Shown here: piece after piece, positions 15,813-22,255 of the stretch
Position numbering within the stretch: position 1 is the first letter of the stretch
Layout: every line of letters begins with the position of its first letter
IMG/VR virus record: IMGVR_UViG_3300030380_000443
Location: 1-22,255 of that record
Reading direction: 5' to 3' (one strand)
DNA: 22,255 nucleotides
DNA from: a virus
Translations under genes and position numbers: made by a program
Notes under the pieces: generated by a model
Told to the model about the DNA's origin: nothing
Database searches by the model: none
The model's input: only the letters and a program-made list of their open reading frames with translations

Positions 15813-18800
15813 ATGGCAATAGATTTGCAAAACTTTATTGAAGGTATAGATACGCTTACAAGTAAGCCAGTAGAAAGTCCTTTATTTGATGAGTTTATTG
15901 GTGAACCTCAAACGCAATCTAAACAATATTCATATTCTACAAATACCCTACCTGACGAAACACAATATAAAACAACAAGTACCCCAAGCTATGGTTATAG
16001 TTTAAGTGACCTTGAACGTGACCCTGAGTTTAGTGCAGCAGCAAAAAGATTTTTAGATGGTATTGGTAGTAACGAAAATATTTTTGAATTTTTAAGAGAT
16101 GAAAAATATAGTTTAAGTTCTGCTATAGTTCGTTCATTTCAAACAGGAAACTGGACTGACCAACAAAAACAAGACTACGTTTATTTAAGAGATAGGTTTG
16201 ATAACACAGACTTAAGAGGTTTTAAAGAAAGATTTAATCTAGTCAAAGATGTAGGTATTGATATTCTTGCTGACCCACTAAACATTGTTGCAGGACTATT
16301 TGCTATACCAACAGGAGGTGCTAGTATTGCAGGTCGTGGAGCTTTACAAGCAGCAGTTAAAGGTGGTATTCAAAAAATGAATACAGCTAAACTAAAAGGT
16401 CAACTAGAATTACCTTTTACTCAAAAATTAACTGCAAGACAAATAGCTAAAAGAAAAAAATTAAAAAAAGATAAAGCATTAAGAGGTGCTAAATATGGTG
16501 CTTTATATGGAGCTGCACATGGTATGGCTTGGGCAGGACCTCATGAATATTTTTTGCAAGATATTGATATCAATCTAGGAGCTAGAGATGAGTTAGATTT
16601 AACTGCTATAGGTGGTTATACATTAGCTGGTGGTGTTCTTGGTGGTGGTCTTGGTGGTATTCTAGGTGGAGTCACTGGTCTGTATGGTAATAGATATTTA
16701 ACAAAAGAGTTTAAACATACTAACGAAAATTTAATAGACAACGTAGGTTCTCAACCACGTAAAGAAGTTGTTGAGCAATCAAAGATTGACAGAGCTTTGG
16801 CTACCGGTAAAGATAAATTAAATAAAGTTATAGCTAATACAGTTGGTAAACCTGTTACATGGTTTAATAGTTATGTTGAGAAATCACCAGCTTTACAAGA
16901 CTTTTTATTAAAATTAAGATATGATTATGATACCACTCTTTTATCTAGAGGTAAAGAAGGAGTAAAACAAAAATCATTTGGATTATTTATGGGTGAAACC
17001 ATTGGTAGGTTTCAGTTTGGTTTGTCTAGGTCATTAAATAGTTTATATCGTGTGGGTTTGAGAGCAAAACTAGACCCTAATCAAAATAAACAACTTAACA
17101 AACTTTTAAGAGATTCTGACGTTACGATTAATAATGTTGATAATAAAGTAGGTGAATTTGATGATGATGTTATTTTAGCTTATAAGGGTGTTAGAGAAAC
17201 ACTAGATTTAGCATTTAAACAAGCAAACGATGTAGGTTTGTTTGGTCCTAAAGTAACTTTAGAAGCTGGTTACTTTCCAAGACTTTTTAAGTATGATGTA
17301 TTGGAAAGGGACCAAGATATATTTAAACAAATTTTAATTGATTCAGGACATGCTGACCCATTAAATGATGCTAGAAAATTTAACTTTTTAATTGAAGGTG
17401 ACAAAGGACTAACTAAAACAGAGTTGGGTATTTTAAAAGATGCAAAAGGGATTGATGCTGATACTTTCGGAATTGACTTTTTAAAAAAAGCCGGAGTTAA
17501 AACAACAGGTGGTAGACGTTTTGCTAGAATTGAAGATGCTACTGAAGAGCAAATTAACAAAGCCAAAGAATTAAAAGCTGATAAAATTGTTGAGGACATG
17601 TTAGAATATAGATGGACTCCTTTTGAACTTAGGTCTGCTAGACAAAATAATGCAGGTACTGGATTTTTAAATGAGAGAAGATTTAGAAATATTAAAGATG
17701 AAGATATAGCTGAATTTTTAGAAGGAGATGTTCAGTTAGTATTGGAAGATTATTTTACCAACATGGGTCAAGCAATTGCAAGAACTAAATATTTTGGTAG
17801 AACTATATCTGATTTTGAAGAGAATACAGTTCAACCAATTGTTAAAGAATTACTTGAATCAGGTATGAATAGAACAGAAGCTAATAAAATTGCTGAACGA
17901 GTTAGATTTACTTATAGAAGAGTGACAGGAATTGAAAGTTATGCACAATCTCCATTAAAAAGAATAGGCTGGGCTAGAGAAGCTGCTGATTGGGGAAAAC
18001 TTTTACAGCAAATGGCTCACCTTCCTTTTGCTACTTTATCTAGTGTAACAGAACCTTTATTACTTTTACAACGAGCAGGACTAAAAGATTCACCAAAAGT
18101 TTTAGGTGATATAGCAAGTGCTATAGTTAAAGAAGGTAATTCTGTTCTTGATAGAACTATTAGAGGTTATAAACGACTTAGAGGTCAAAAAGTAAAAGGT
18201 CCTAAAGATATATCCGTACAAAAAGGAGAGTCAGTATTTGAAGTTATGCCTGATGATGATTGGGGAGAACTTTACAAAACTGGTTTAGCTTTAGAACAGG
18301 CAGTGCAAGAAAGAATAGAAGGACTAGCCGGTGAAGGTTTATATAATTCTTATGCTAAAAATATTCAAGCAGGATTCTTTAAAGTTAATTTATTATCACA
18401 ATGGACTAAAGCTGTACAGTTAGCTTCGTTTACAACAGGTAAAAGATTAATTAAACAAAATGCAGAAAAATTAGCTCAAGGTAATTTAAGTGCAAGTAAT
18501 AGAAAATACTTAACACAACAATTAAACGATTTAGGTATTGATGAAAACAAAGCTGTTAATTGGTATAAGAGTTCTTTAATAGATGGTAAGTTTAATAATC
18601 GTCTTGCTAAATCTCAAGAGTTTTATGTTGATGATTTAACATCAGGAGCTAATAGATTTACAAAAGAAATTATTTTAAACCCAAGCACAGCAGAAGCTAA
18701 TAGACCTTTATGGTTCTCTACTCCTGCTGCTCAAATGTTAGTACAGTTTGCTGGTTATCCTACAGTCTTTAATAATACTATTCTTAAAAGATTTTCAAAT

Positions 18801-19385
18801 GAAGCTGTAAGTAGTCCAATGCAAAGTATACCAAAAGTTTTACCAACAGTCTTACTTATGTCTGCTGTTGCTCATATTGGAAACACAATTAGAAGTAATG
18901 GAGCTAACTTACGAGATTATGAAACAGGACTTAGTAAAGATGAAGGTCAATTGATTGCAGAAGCTGTTAGACGTTGGGGAGGTTTTGGTCCTTTTGATTA
19001 TGTTTCTAGATATACAAATGAATCACAAAGAAATGTTGGAGGATTTACATCAACTTTAAAAGCTTTTGCAGGTCCTTTACCTCAAGATGCTCTAGATGCC
19101 ATTTTATATAGAAAAGGATTAGCAGAGATTGGTGCTACTAATTTACCGGGATATGCTGCTTATGATTTACTGTTTGGAGAAGGAACTAAAAAAGCATTGA
19201 GGTCTGCTGCTAGAGGAAGCTCTCCTAAACCAACAGGAGGGATTATAGGTTCTTATGCAAAAGGTGGTATAGTCAAGGATGTTCCTAATGTTAAAGACGA
19301 ACCTGATGAAAGAATTGATAAACTGACTGGTGTTCCATACGATGAACAAGCAGGTTTTATTATGGAAGATGAAGAAGAACGATGA
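15813..19385 (+). CDS. giant internal / ejection protein, 1190 aa
   Basis: The largest protein in the window. It has an N-terminal Ser/Tyr-rich region, two small-residue hydrophobic stretches (about 153-187, DPLNIVAGLFAIPTGGAS; and 264-294, a Gly-rich run with GG-x-LGGGLGGILGG) that could pack in membranes, then a long helical body with many charged residues. The C-terminus has a GGIVKDVP motif (G1151-P1158) followed by DEPDERIDKLTGVPYDEQAG, a tail peptide that I recognise from other marine phage virion proteins. Position, size and membrane-active stretches match the largest ejection protein of podoviruses (gp16-like role), but here the transglycosylase is in the preceding gene. Start in a TAAAATATG junction; the stop overlaps the lysozyme start (ATGA). 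Confidence 0.65.
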   Translation: MAIDLQNFIEGIDTLTSKPVESPLFDEFIGEPQTQSKQYSYSTNTLPDETQYKTTSTPSYGYSLSDLERDPEFSAAAKRFLDGIGSNENIFEFLRDEKYSLSSAIVRSFQTGNWTDQQKQDYVYLRDRFDNTDLRGFKERFNLVKDVGIDILADPLNIVAGLFAIPTGGASIAGRGALQAAVKGGIQKMNTAKLKGQLELPFTQKLTARQIAKRKKLKKDKALRGAKYGALYGAAHGMAWAGPHEYFLQDIDINLGARDELDLTAIGGYTLAGGVLGGGLGGILGGVTGLYGNRYLTKEFKHTNENLIDNVGSQPRKEVVEQSKIDRALATGKDKLNKVIANTVGKPVTWFNSYVEKSPALQDFLLKLRYDYDTTLLSRGKEGVKQKSFGLFMGETIGRFQFGLSRSLNSLYRVGLRAKLDPNQNKQLNKLLRDSDVTINNVDNKVGEFDDDVILAYKGVRETLDLAFKQANDVGLFGPKVTLEAGYFPRLFKYDVLERDQDIFKQILIDSGHADPLNDARKFNFLIEGDKGLTKTELGILKDAKGIDADTFGIDFLKKAGVKTTGGRRFARIEDATEEQINKAKELKADKIVEDMLEYRWTPFELRSARQNNAGTGFLNERRFRNIKDEDIAEFLEGDVQLVLEDYFTNMGQAIARTKYFGRTISDFEENTVQPIVKELLESGMNRTEANKIAERVRFTYRRVTGIESYAQSPLKRIGWAREAADWGKLLQQMAHLPFATLSSVTEPLLLLQRAGLKDSPKVLGDIASAIVKEGNSVLDRTIRGYKRLRGQKVKGPKDISVQKGESVFEVMPDDDWGELYKTGLALEQAVQERIEGLAGEGLYNSYAKNIQAGFFKVNLLSQWTKAVQLASFTTGKRLIKQNAEKLAQGNLSASNRKYLTQQLNDLGIDENKAVNWYKSSLIDGKFNNRLAKSQEFYVDDLTSGANRFTKEIILNPSTAEANRPLWFSTPAAQMLVQFAGYPTVFNNTILKRFSNEAVSSPMQSIPKVLPTVLLMSAVAHIGNTIRSNGANLRDYETGLSKDEGQLIAEAVRRWGGFGPFDYVSRYTNESQRNVGGFTSTLKAFAGPLPQDALDAILYRKGLAEIGATNLPGYAAYDLLFGEGTKKALRSAARGSSPKPTGGIIGSYAKGGIVKDVPNVKDEPDERIDKLTGVPYDEQAGFIMEDEEER

Positions 19386-19834
19386 ACATTGAACAATGCA
19401 AAGCTGAAATTAAAAGACACGAAGGCGAAGTCTTAGAAATTTATATGGATAGTTTAGGCTATAAAACTCTAGGAGTTGGTCATTTGTGTCAACCTAATGA
19501 TATAGAATATAATTGGGAAGTTGGTACACCAGTATCTCAAGAGGTAGTGGATGCTTACTACGAAATGGATTTTCGTAAACATTACTATGAAGCTGTAAAT
19601 GTTTTTGGAGATGAGAAAGCTTTTAATAATTTACCCGATGATATACAACGTGTGTTAGTAAACATGGCTTTTAATTTAGGTGGTACAAGACTTTCAAAGT
19701 TTAGAAATATGTTACAGGCTTGTAGAGAACACGATTGGAATAGAATGGCTGCTGAAATGCAAGACAGCCGATGGTTTCATCAAGTAGGTAGACGTAGTTT
19801 AGAATTACAAAATGTAGTATTATCACAACAATAA
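19382..19834 (+). CDS. endolysin, T4-type lysozyme (GH24), 150 aa
   Basis: Muramidase that hydrolyses the MurNAc-GlcNAc bonds of peptidoglycan at the end of infection. The catalytic triad is visible with the spacing of T4 lysozyme: E14 in RHEG, D23 in YMDSLGYKTLG, and T29, followed by GVGHL. The later helices (DDIQRVLVNMAFNLGG and SRWFHQVGRRSLEL) match the C-terminal lobe of the family. At 150 aa it is a little shorter than T4 lysozyme (164 aa) and looks complete. There is no signal peptide, so it needs a holin to reach the wall. It overlaps the previous stop as ATGA, and its own stop overlaps the next start as TAATG, placing it at the head of a coupled lysis block. Confidence 0.9.
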   Translation: MNIEQCKAEIKRHEGEVLEIYMDSLGYKTLGVGHLCQPNDIEYNWEVGTPVSQEVVDAYYEMDFRKHYYEAVNVFGDEKAFNNLPDDIQRVLVNMAFNLGGTRLSKFRNMLQACREHDWNRMAAEMQDSRWFHQVGRRSLELQNVVLSQQ

Positions 19835-20070
19835 TGTTACTTTATACTGAAAAACAATTAGATACAGCTTACAGAATAGATTGTAAAGCTAGAACAAAAT
19901 GTAATGAAGCGTGGGTAACAAGAGAAGAATTTAGACCTTTATACGAAACATTACTAGAGCATTTTATGAAAGCTTACAATGAGGACAATTTTTTTGGTTC
20001 CGATGTTCCGGATTATTTAATAGAATCCGTAAACGATTTACTTGAAACAACATTAACTTTAGATAAATAG
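19834..20070 (+). CDS. conserved small acidic phage protein, 78 aa
   Basis: A 78-residue, mostly helical soluble protein starting MLLYTEKQLDTAYRIDCKAR and containing EEFRPLYETLLEHFMKAY. It is acidic towards the end (DVPDYLIESVNDLLETT). I have no function for it; small proteins of this type sit beside lysozyme genes in other marine phages, so a role in lysis timing is possible but only by association. The TAATG overlap with the lysozyme stop indicates coupled translation. One base separates its stop from the next start. Confidence 0.6.
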   Translation: MLLYTEKQLDTAYRIDCKARTKCNEAWVTREEFRPLYETLLEHFMKAYNEDNFFGSDVPDYLIESVNDLLETTLTLDK

Positions 20071-20071
20071 T

Positions 20072-20503
20072 ATGTTCCCTTTTGAAATTATAACAATGTT
20101 AGGCTCTACTTTAATAAGTAGTTTGTTAAGTCTTTGGTCACAAAGAATGAAGGCTAAACAAGACGAACAAAAAATGTTACTACAGAGAGCCGAGATACGT
20201 ATGGAAGCAGTAGATGCTGCAAGAAACGTAGAGAACGTAGGCTTTCAATGGACTAGACGTATTATTGCATTATCGTCTATTTTTGCAATAATTATATTGC
20301 CAAAGTTAGTGGCAGTATATTATCCGGACGTGGACGTAACTGTAGGTTACACTGTATTTAATCCGGGATTTTTATTCTTTACAGAAGGTAGAGAAGTATT
20401 TGAATGGATAACTTTTAAAGGCTTAGTAATAACTCAGCTAGATACGAATTTAGTTTCTGCCATTATTGGTATGTATTTTGGTGGAAGCTTAGTTAAAAAA
20501 TAA
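20072..20503 (+). CDS. small membrane protein, holin candidate, 143 aa
   Basis: Three hydrophobic segments are visible: about 4-22 (FEIITMLGSTLISSLLSLW), 64-84 (IIALSSIFAIIILPKLVAVYY) and 126-140 (LVSAIIGMYFGGSLV). Between the first two is a charged helix (about 25-60, AKQDEQKMLLQRAEIRMEA), and the protein ends in Lys-Lys. Position two genes after the lysozyme, size and membrane topology suit a holin that opens the inner membrane for the endolysin. Alternatively it is an anchored membrane protein of unknown role; the 127-aa neighbour is an equally good holin candidate. Start separated by one base from the upstream stop, without a clear Shine-Dalgarno. Confidence 0.6.
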   Translation: MFPFEIITMLGSTLISSLLSLWSQRMKAKQDEQKMLLQRAEIRMEAVDAARNVENVGFQWTRRIIALSSIFAIIILPKLVAVYYPDVDVTVGYTVFNPGFLFFTEGREVFEWITFKGLVITQLDTNLVSAIIGMYFGGSLVKK

Positions 20504-20512
20504 GAGGGTAAA

Positions 20513-20896
20513 ATGAATAACAACATGGGTATGGGTGGCTTTAGTGGAGATATGGACCGGAATGAAGTCGAAATCGACCTCCAAAAATTTATGTCTTTAC
20601 TCCAAGAAAAGTCTGAATTAAAAGATAGGATAAGAGAGTTAGAAGATGAAAAGAATGATAACCCTTATCAAAAACTAATATTTATAGCTCAAGCTGTAGA
20701 TAGTTGGAGAATAATACCTAGAGCTTTTTTAAGTATTTACATGTATCTTTTGTACTATGTTACATTTTGGTTTATGGATTTACAAGACCCTACAATGCAA
20801 CAATCAGGACTTATCTCAGTGGTAGTAGGTGCTGGTGCTGCATGGTTTGGATTATACACTAACAGTTCTAAAAAACCCGGAGGGGAGAAAAAGTAA
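20513..20896 (+). CDS. small membrane protein with N-terminal coiled coil, 127 aa
   Basis: Starts with a Gly/Met-rich tip (MNNNMGMGGFSGDMD), then a charged coiled-coil region (about 22-50, FMSLLQEKSELKDRIRELED), followed by two hydrophobic segments, about 71-88 (AFLSIYMYLLYYVTFWFM) and 98-117 (SGLISVVVGAGAAWFGLYTN), and a Lys-rich end. The two-helix membrane hairpin with a cytoplasmic coiled coil and charged tail is compatible with a holin or holin partner (antiholin). No family is certain. GAGGG lies at a good distance from the start. Confidence 0.6.
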   Translation: MNNNMGMGGFSGDMDRNEVEIDLQKFMSLLQEKSELKDRIRELEDEKNDNPYQKLIFIAQAVDSWRIIPRAFLSIYMYLLYYVTFWFMDLQDPTMQQSGLISVVVGAGAAWFGLYTNSSKKPGGEKK

Positions 20897-20907
20897 TCTC
20901 GTTATAA

Positions 20908-21189
20908 ATGACAGACTGGATAAGTGTAGTAGAAACTATTGGTATCCCTGCTGTTGTTGCAGTAGGTATGGGATATTTAGTGTGGACCCTCTTTAAAAAT
21001 TTAATTGCAGACATACATAAGAAATTAGATACGCAACATGGAATGATTGTTGCCTTGATTGATAGAATAAGGCAAATGGATAATGACATGATACGTATAG
21101 ATACTTTAGTCCGGACTGCTATGGACCTTCCTCCTGACCTTGACAGAATTGCTAGGTCAGATGGGAAGAAAGATACTAGAAGGGACTAG
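20908..21189 (+). CDS. small single-span membrane protein, 93 aa
   Basis: One hydrophobic segment near the N-terminus (about 11-29, IGIPAVVAVGMGYLVWTLF), then a helical region with regularly spaced hydrophobics (LIADIHKKLDTQHGMIVALI and QMDNDMIRIDTL), and a strongly charged end (DGKKDTRRD). The topology resembles inner-membrane spanins, which bridge to an outer-membrane lipoprotein, but no lipobox partner was found nearby. The start is fixed by an in-frame TAA directly before the ATG. No Shine-Dalgarno is within range (the nearest GGAGGGG is over 20 bases upstream), so it may depend on coupling. It ends just before the structured hsp20 leader. Confidence 0.6.
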   Translation: MTDWISVVETIGIPAVVAVGMGYLVWTLFKNLIADIHKKLDTQHGMIVALIDRIRQMDNDMIRIDTLVRTAMDLPPDLDRIARSDGKKDTRRD

Positions 21190-21195
21190 AAACGG

Positions 21196-21225
21196 GCTTA
21201 GAAAGGCTCTATGAGCTTTCTAGGC
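21196..21225 (+). other. stem-loop I in the hsp20 leader (terminator-like, no U tract)
   Basis: The left arm is GCTTAGAAAG then CTC (21196-21209, with G21206 bulged), the loop is TAT (21210-21212), and the right arm is GAGCTTTCTAGGC (21213-21225). This makes 13 pairs, one of them a G-U wobble. The sequence after it (ATATAATTAACTTG) is not a T run, which argues against a simple intrinsic terminator. It more probably forms the stable first hairpin of the RNA thermometer described here, or a processing or stability element between the lysis block and hsp20. Confidence 0.7.
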
Positions 21226-21262
21226 ATATAATTAACTTGCTTAGTAAAAGGAGTATATTATG
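21196..21262 (+). promoter_or_regulatory. ROSE-like RNA thermometer in the hsp20 5' leader
   Basis: After stem-loop I, a second hairpin can form from ACUUGCUU (21235-21242) and AAGGAGU (21248-21254), loop AGUAA. The pairs are A235-U254, C236-G253, U237-A252, U238-G251, a bulged G239, C240-G250, U241-A249 and U242-A248. UUGCU facing AGGA(G) across a bulged G is the signature of ROSE elements, which mask the ribosome site of ibpA/hsp20 genes of alpha- and gammaproteobacteria at low temperature and melt when warmed. A weak A-U helix could extend it to 21226-21229/21255-21258, close to the AUG. The downstream gene is IbpA-like, the standard target. Thermal control is inferred; no sensing has been shown for this sequence. 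Confidence 0.65.
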
Positions 21263-21691
21263 ACAAGCAAAAATATATTAGACTTAAATAATCGTCTATA
21301 TCAAACCTCGTACGTAGGCTTCGATAGACTCTTCGATGAGTTTTTCAAACTACAATCAAGTACGAAAAACGTACCGAACTATCCCCCTTACAATCTTGTA
21401 AAGGATGGAGATAGTTATACAATAGAAATGGCTATGGCAGGGCTAACTGACAAAGACGTTGATGTTGTTCTTGAAGATAGAACCTTAACAATTTCTTATG
21501 AGAAATCAGAAGAAGATATTGATGAAGGTATTATCCATAAAGGATTAGCACAAAGGTCTTTTAAAAGAAGTTTTAATCTAGCTGAAGATATTGAAGTCCA
21601 AAAGGCTCAACTTAAAAATGGATTACTATCTATCCGTATGGAAAGAATAGTACCGGACGAGAAGAAACCTCAGAAGATTAAACTGTCTTAA
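21260..21691 (+). CDS. hsp20: small heat-shock protein, IbpA-type (Hsp20, alpha-crystallin)
   Basis: A 143-aa ATP-independent chaperone that holds unfolding proteins for later refolding. The N-terminal arm contains VGFDRLFDEFF (19-29) and YPPYN (41-45), both as in E. coli IbpA/IbpB. The alpha-crystallin domain spans about 42-132, with YTIEMAMAGLTDKDVDV, a charged loop, and the conserved A-x-LKNGLL (116-123). The C-terminal anchoring motif I-K-L is at 140-142. All parts are present, so the gene looks intact. AAAAGGAG at 21246-21253 is the strongest Shine-Dalgarno in this part of the window, and it is embedded in a predicted ROSE-type hairpin. No convincing promoter was found, so transcription probably continues from the lysis genes. 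Its stop shares bases with the stop of the opposing gene. Confidence 0.92.
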   Translation: MTSKNILDLNNRLYQTSYVGFDRLFDEFFKLQSSTKNVPNYPPYNLVKDGDSYTIEMAMAGLTDKDVDVVLEDRTLTISYEKSEEDIDEGIIHKGLAQRSFKRSFNLAEDIEVQKAQLKNGLLSIRMERIVPDEKKPQKIKLS

Positions 21692-21915
21692 TCAAATCTT
21701 CGACCATTCAAGTGAGCCTCTATCTTGTTATGAATTTTATCAAGCTCGGTAGTGGCTTCACGAATGGTCATTTTTAAAGTATTGTAATCTTCAACTGTTA
21801 AAAAGGTTTTAAGTTTTTTAATATCAGTCGAAACTCTTTCAGTAATTAATTTACCTGATTTATCATATAATAATGTATAGCTGAGAAGCCTTGCCTCTTC
21901 TCGTTTTTTTCTCAT
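21688..21915 (-). CDS. hypothetical 75-aa protein coupled to nrdB
   Basis: A 75-residue, charged, mostly helical protein starting MRKKREEARLLSYTLLYD. It includes KLITERVSTDIKKLKTFL and the helix EDYNTLKMTIREATTELDKI, ending HLNGRRFD. No family recognised. It starts within the stop of the reductase gene (ATGA, 21912-21915), so it is translated as its downstream partner. A role connected with the reductase or nucleotide pool is possible by association only. Its TAA and that of hsp20 share the four bases TTAA at 21688-21691. Confidence 0.65.
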   Translation of the reverse strand: MRKKREEARLLSYTLLYDKSGKLITERVSTDIKKLKTFLTVEDYNTLKMTIREATTELDKIHNKIEAHLNGRRFD

Positions 21916-22255
21916 GATTCTAGTCCTGTAAAAGTTATTTTATCTTGTCTGCCTCTAAGTCCTGCTTTCATGTAGGAAGTAGCACGACCTTCAAAAAAGT
22001 TCTGATGCTCTACTCCCATTACTTCATCTAACCATTGAAGAGGGTTCTCTCTTTGGTCATAGTTAGTTTTTAATCCTAATTGTAGTAATCTTCTATCAGC
22101 GATGTATCTATTGTAAGCATACATATCTTGCTTAGTAAGACCTTGAATATCACCCATTTCAAACACTAAGTCTAAAAATTTATCTTCAAGTTTGACCATC
22201 TCTCTACATATCTCGTAGATTTCTTTCTTAAAATCATCTGTCCATATCTCAATGT
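21912..22255 (-). CDS. nrdB: class I ribonucleotide reductase beta subunit, C-terminal part (partial)
   Basis: The small subunit of ribonucleotide reductase, which makes the radical used to reduce ribonucleotides to deoxyribonucleotides for phage DNA synthesis. The frame stays open to the right edge (reading ...IEIWTDDFKKEIYEICREM into the visible part), so the methionine at 22199 is internal and the true start is outside. The visible ~114 residues match the C-terminus of the family: a helix with the EMVKLEDKFLDLVFE pattern, then YIADRRLLQLGL, NPLQWLDEVM, and HQNFFEGRATSY near the end. The iron ligands and radical tyrosine lie in the missing part. The gene runs against hsp20 and overlaps the start of the 75-aa gene by four bases. 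Confidence 0.9.
   Translation of the reverse strand, partial: IEIWTDDFKKEIYEICREMVKLEDKFLDLVFEMGDIQGLTKQDMYAYNRYIADRRLLQLGLKTNYDQRENPLQWLDEVMGVEHQNFFEGRATSYMKAGLRGRQDKITFTGLES

Noticed and set aside
20564-20581. Near-palindrome around GTCGA/TCGAC as an operator
   Set aside because: It is in the coding part of the 127-aa gene, has a mismatch and a two-base centre, and no second copy was noticed.
21140-21145. TTGACA, a possible -35 box inside the 93-aa gene
   Set aside because: No -10-like hexamer at a 15-19 base spacing; the nearest (GATACT at 21172) is about 26 bases away. No heat-shock sigma-type -10 either.
21227-21232. Perfect TATAAT, a possible -10 box for hsp20
   Set aside because: No -35-like hexamer at 16-18 bases upstream (that position is inside stem-loop I), no extended -10, and a start about 7 bases downstream would remove the paired UUGCU motif.
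21912-22199. nrdB as a complete 95-aa gene starting at 22199
   Set aside because: The frame stays open to the window edge and reads a plausible helix before that methionine; the family is several times longer, so the methionine is internal.
1-22255. tRNA genes, CRISPR arrays, insertion sequences, integrase or attachment sites
   Set aside because: No cloverleaf-like gap, no regularly spaced direct repeats, no transposase- or integrase-like protein; almost all bases are coding.

Overview
This window is a tightly packed, AT-rich stretch of phage DNA. It holds the late (virion and lysis) arm of a short-tailed phage, plus the start of an opposing block of metabolic genes. The protein types resemble tailed phages of marine alphaproteobacteria (SAR11/SAR116-like hosts). 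They include an adaptor/nozzle pair, long fibres with a GHKHDGT-type N-terminus, LamG/SPRY fibre subunits, very large ejection-type proteins, a PGQSLT...PWEGPP protein, an IbpA-type small heat-shock protein and a class I ribonucleotide reductase beta subunit. The host assignment is inferred from protein style and base composition. No portal, terminase or complete capsid gene lies inside the window.

Layout, plus strand: the last codons of an upstream gene (1-36); a small Lys/His-rich protein; a head-tail adaptor-like and a nozzle-like tail protein (227-2602); a fibre block of a 929-aa repetitive fibre, two lectin-like fibre subunits and a fibre-assembly-like protein (2608-8477); an 80-aa membrane/coiled-coil protein and an overlapping Lys-rich mini-ORF; five probable internal/ejection proteins (8839-19385), one ending in a lytic transglycosylase domain; a lysis block with a T4-type lysozyme, a 78-aa protein and three small membrane proteins (19382-21189); then a structured leader and hsp20 (21190-21691). 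Minus strand, converging on hsp20: a 75-aa ORF coupled to the 3' part of nrdB, which runs off the right edge. There is no gene-free stretch over 300 bases, and I saw no tRNA, CRISPR or insertion sequence.

The most notable signal is the hsp20 leader (21196-21262). A stable bulged stem-loop is followed by a second hairpin in which UUGCU faces the Shine-Dalgarno AGGAG across a bulged G. That is the signature of ROSE-type RNA thermometers, which control IbpA-family genes in proteobacteria, so this looks like a phage chaperone under temperature-gated translation. The second is a run of at least 24 gap-free 11-residue repeats in the 769-aa virion protein. A strongly cationic set of 11-residue repeats starts the next protein, pointing to unusual right-handed or membrane-lying helices in the ejection machinery. 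Both are readings of the sequence and have not been tested.

How the parts fit: adaptor, nozzle and fibres would build the tail; the large proteins would be packaged and ejected to cross the envelope, with the transglycosylase opening peptidoglycan; the lysozyme and membrane proteins would lyse the cell; the heat-shock protein and reductase would support folding and nucleotide supply during infection.
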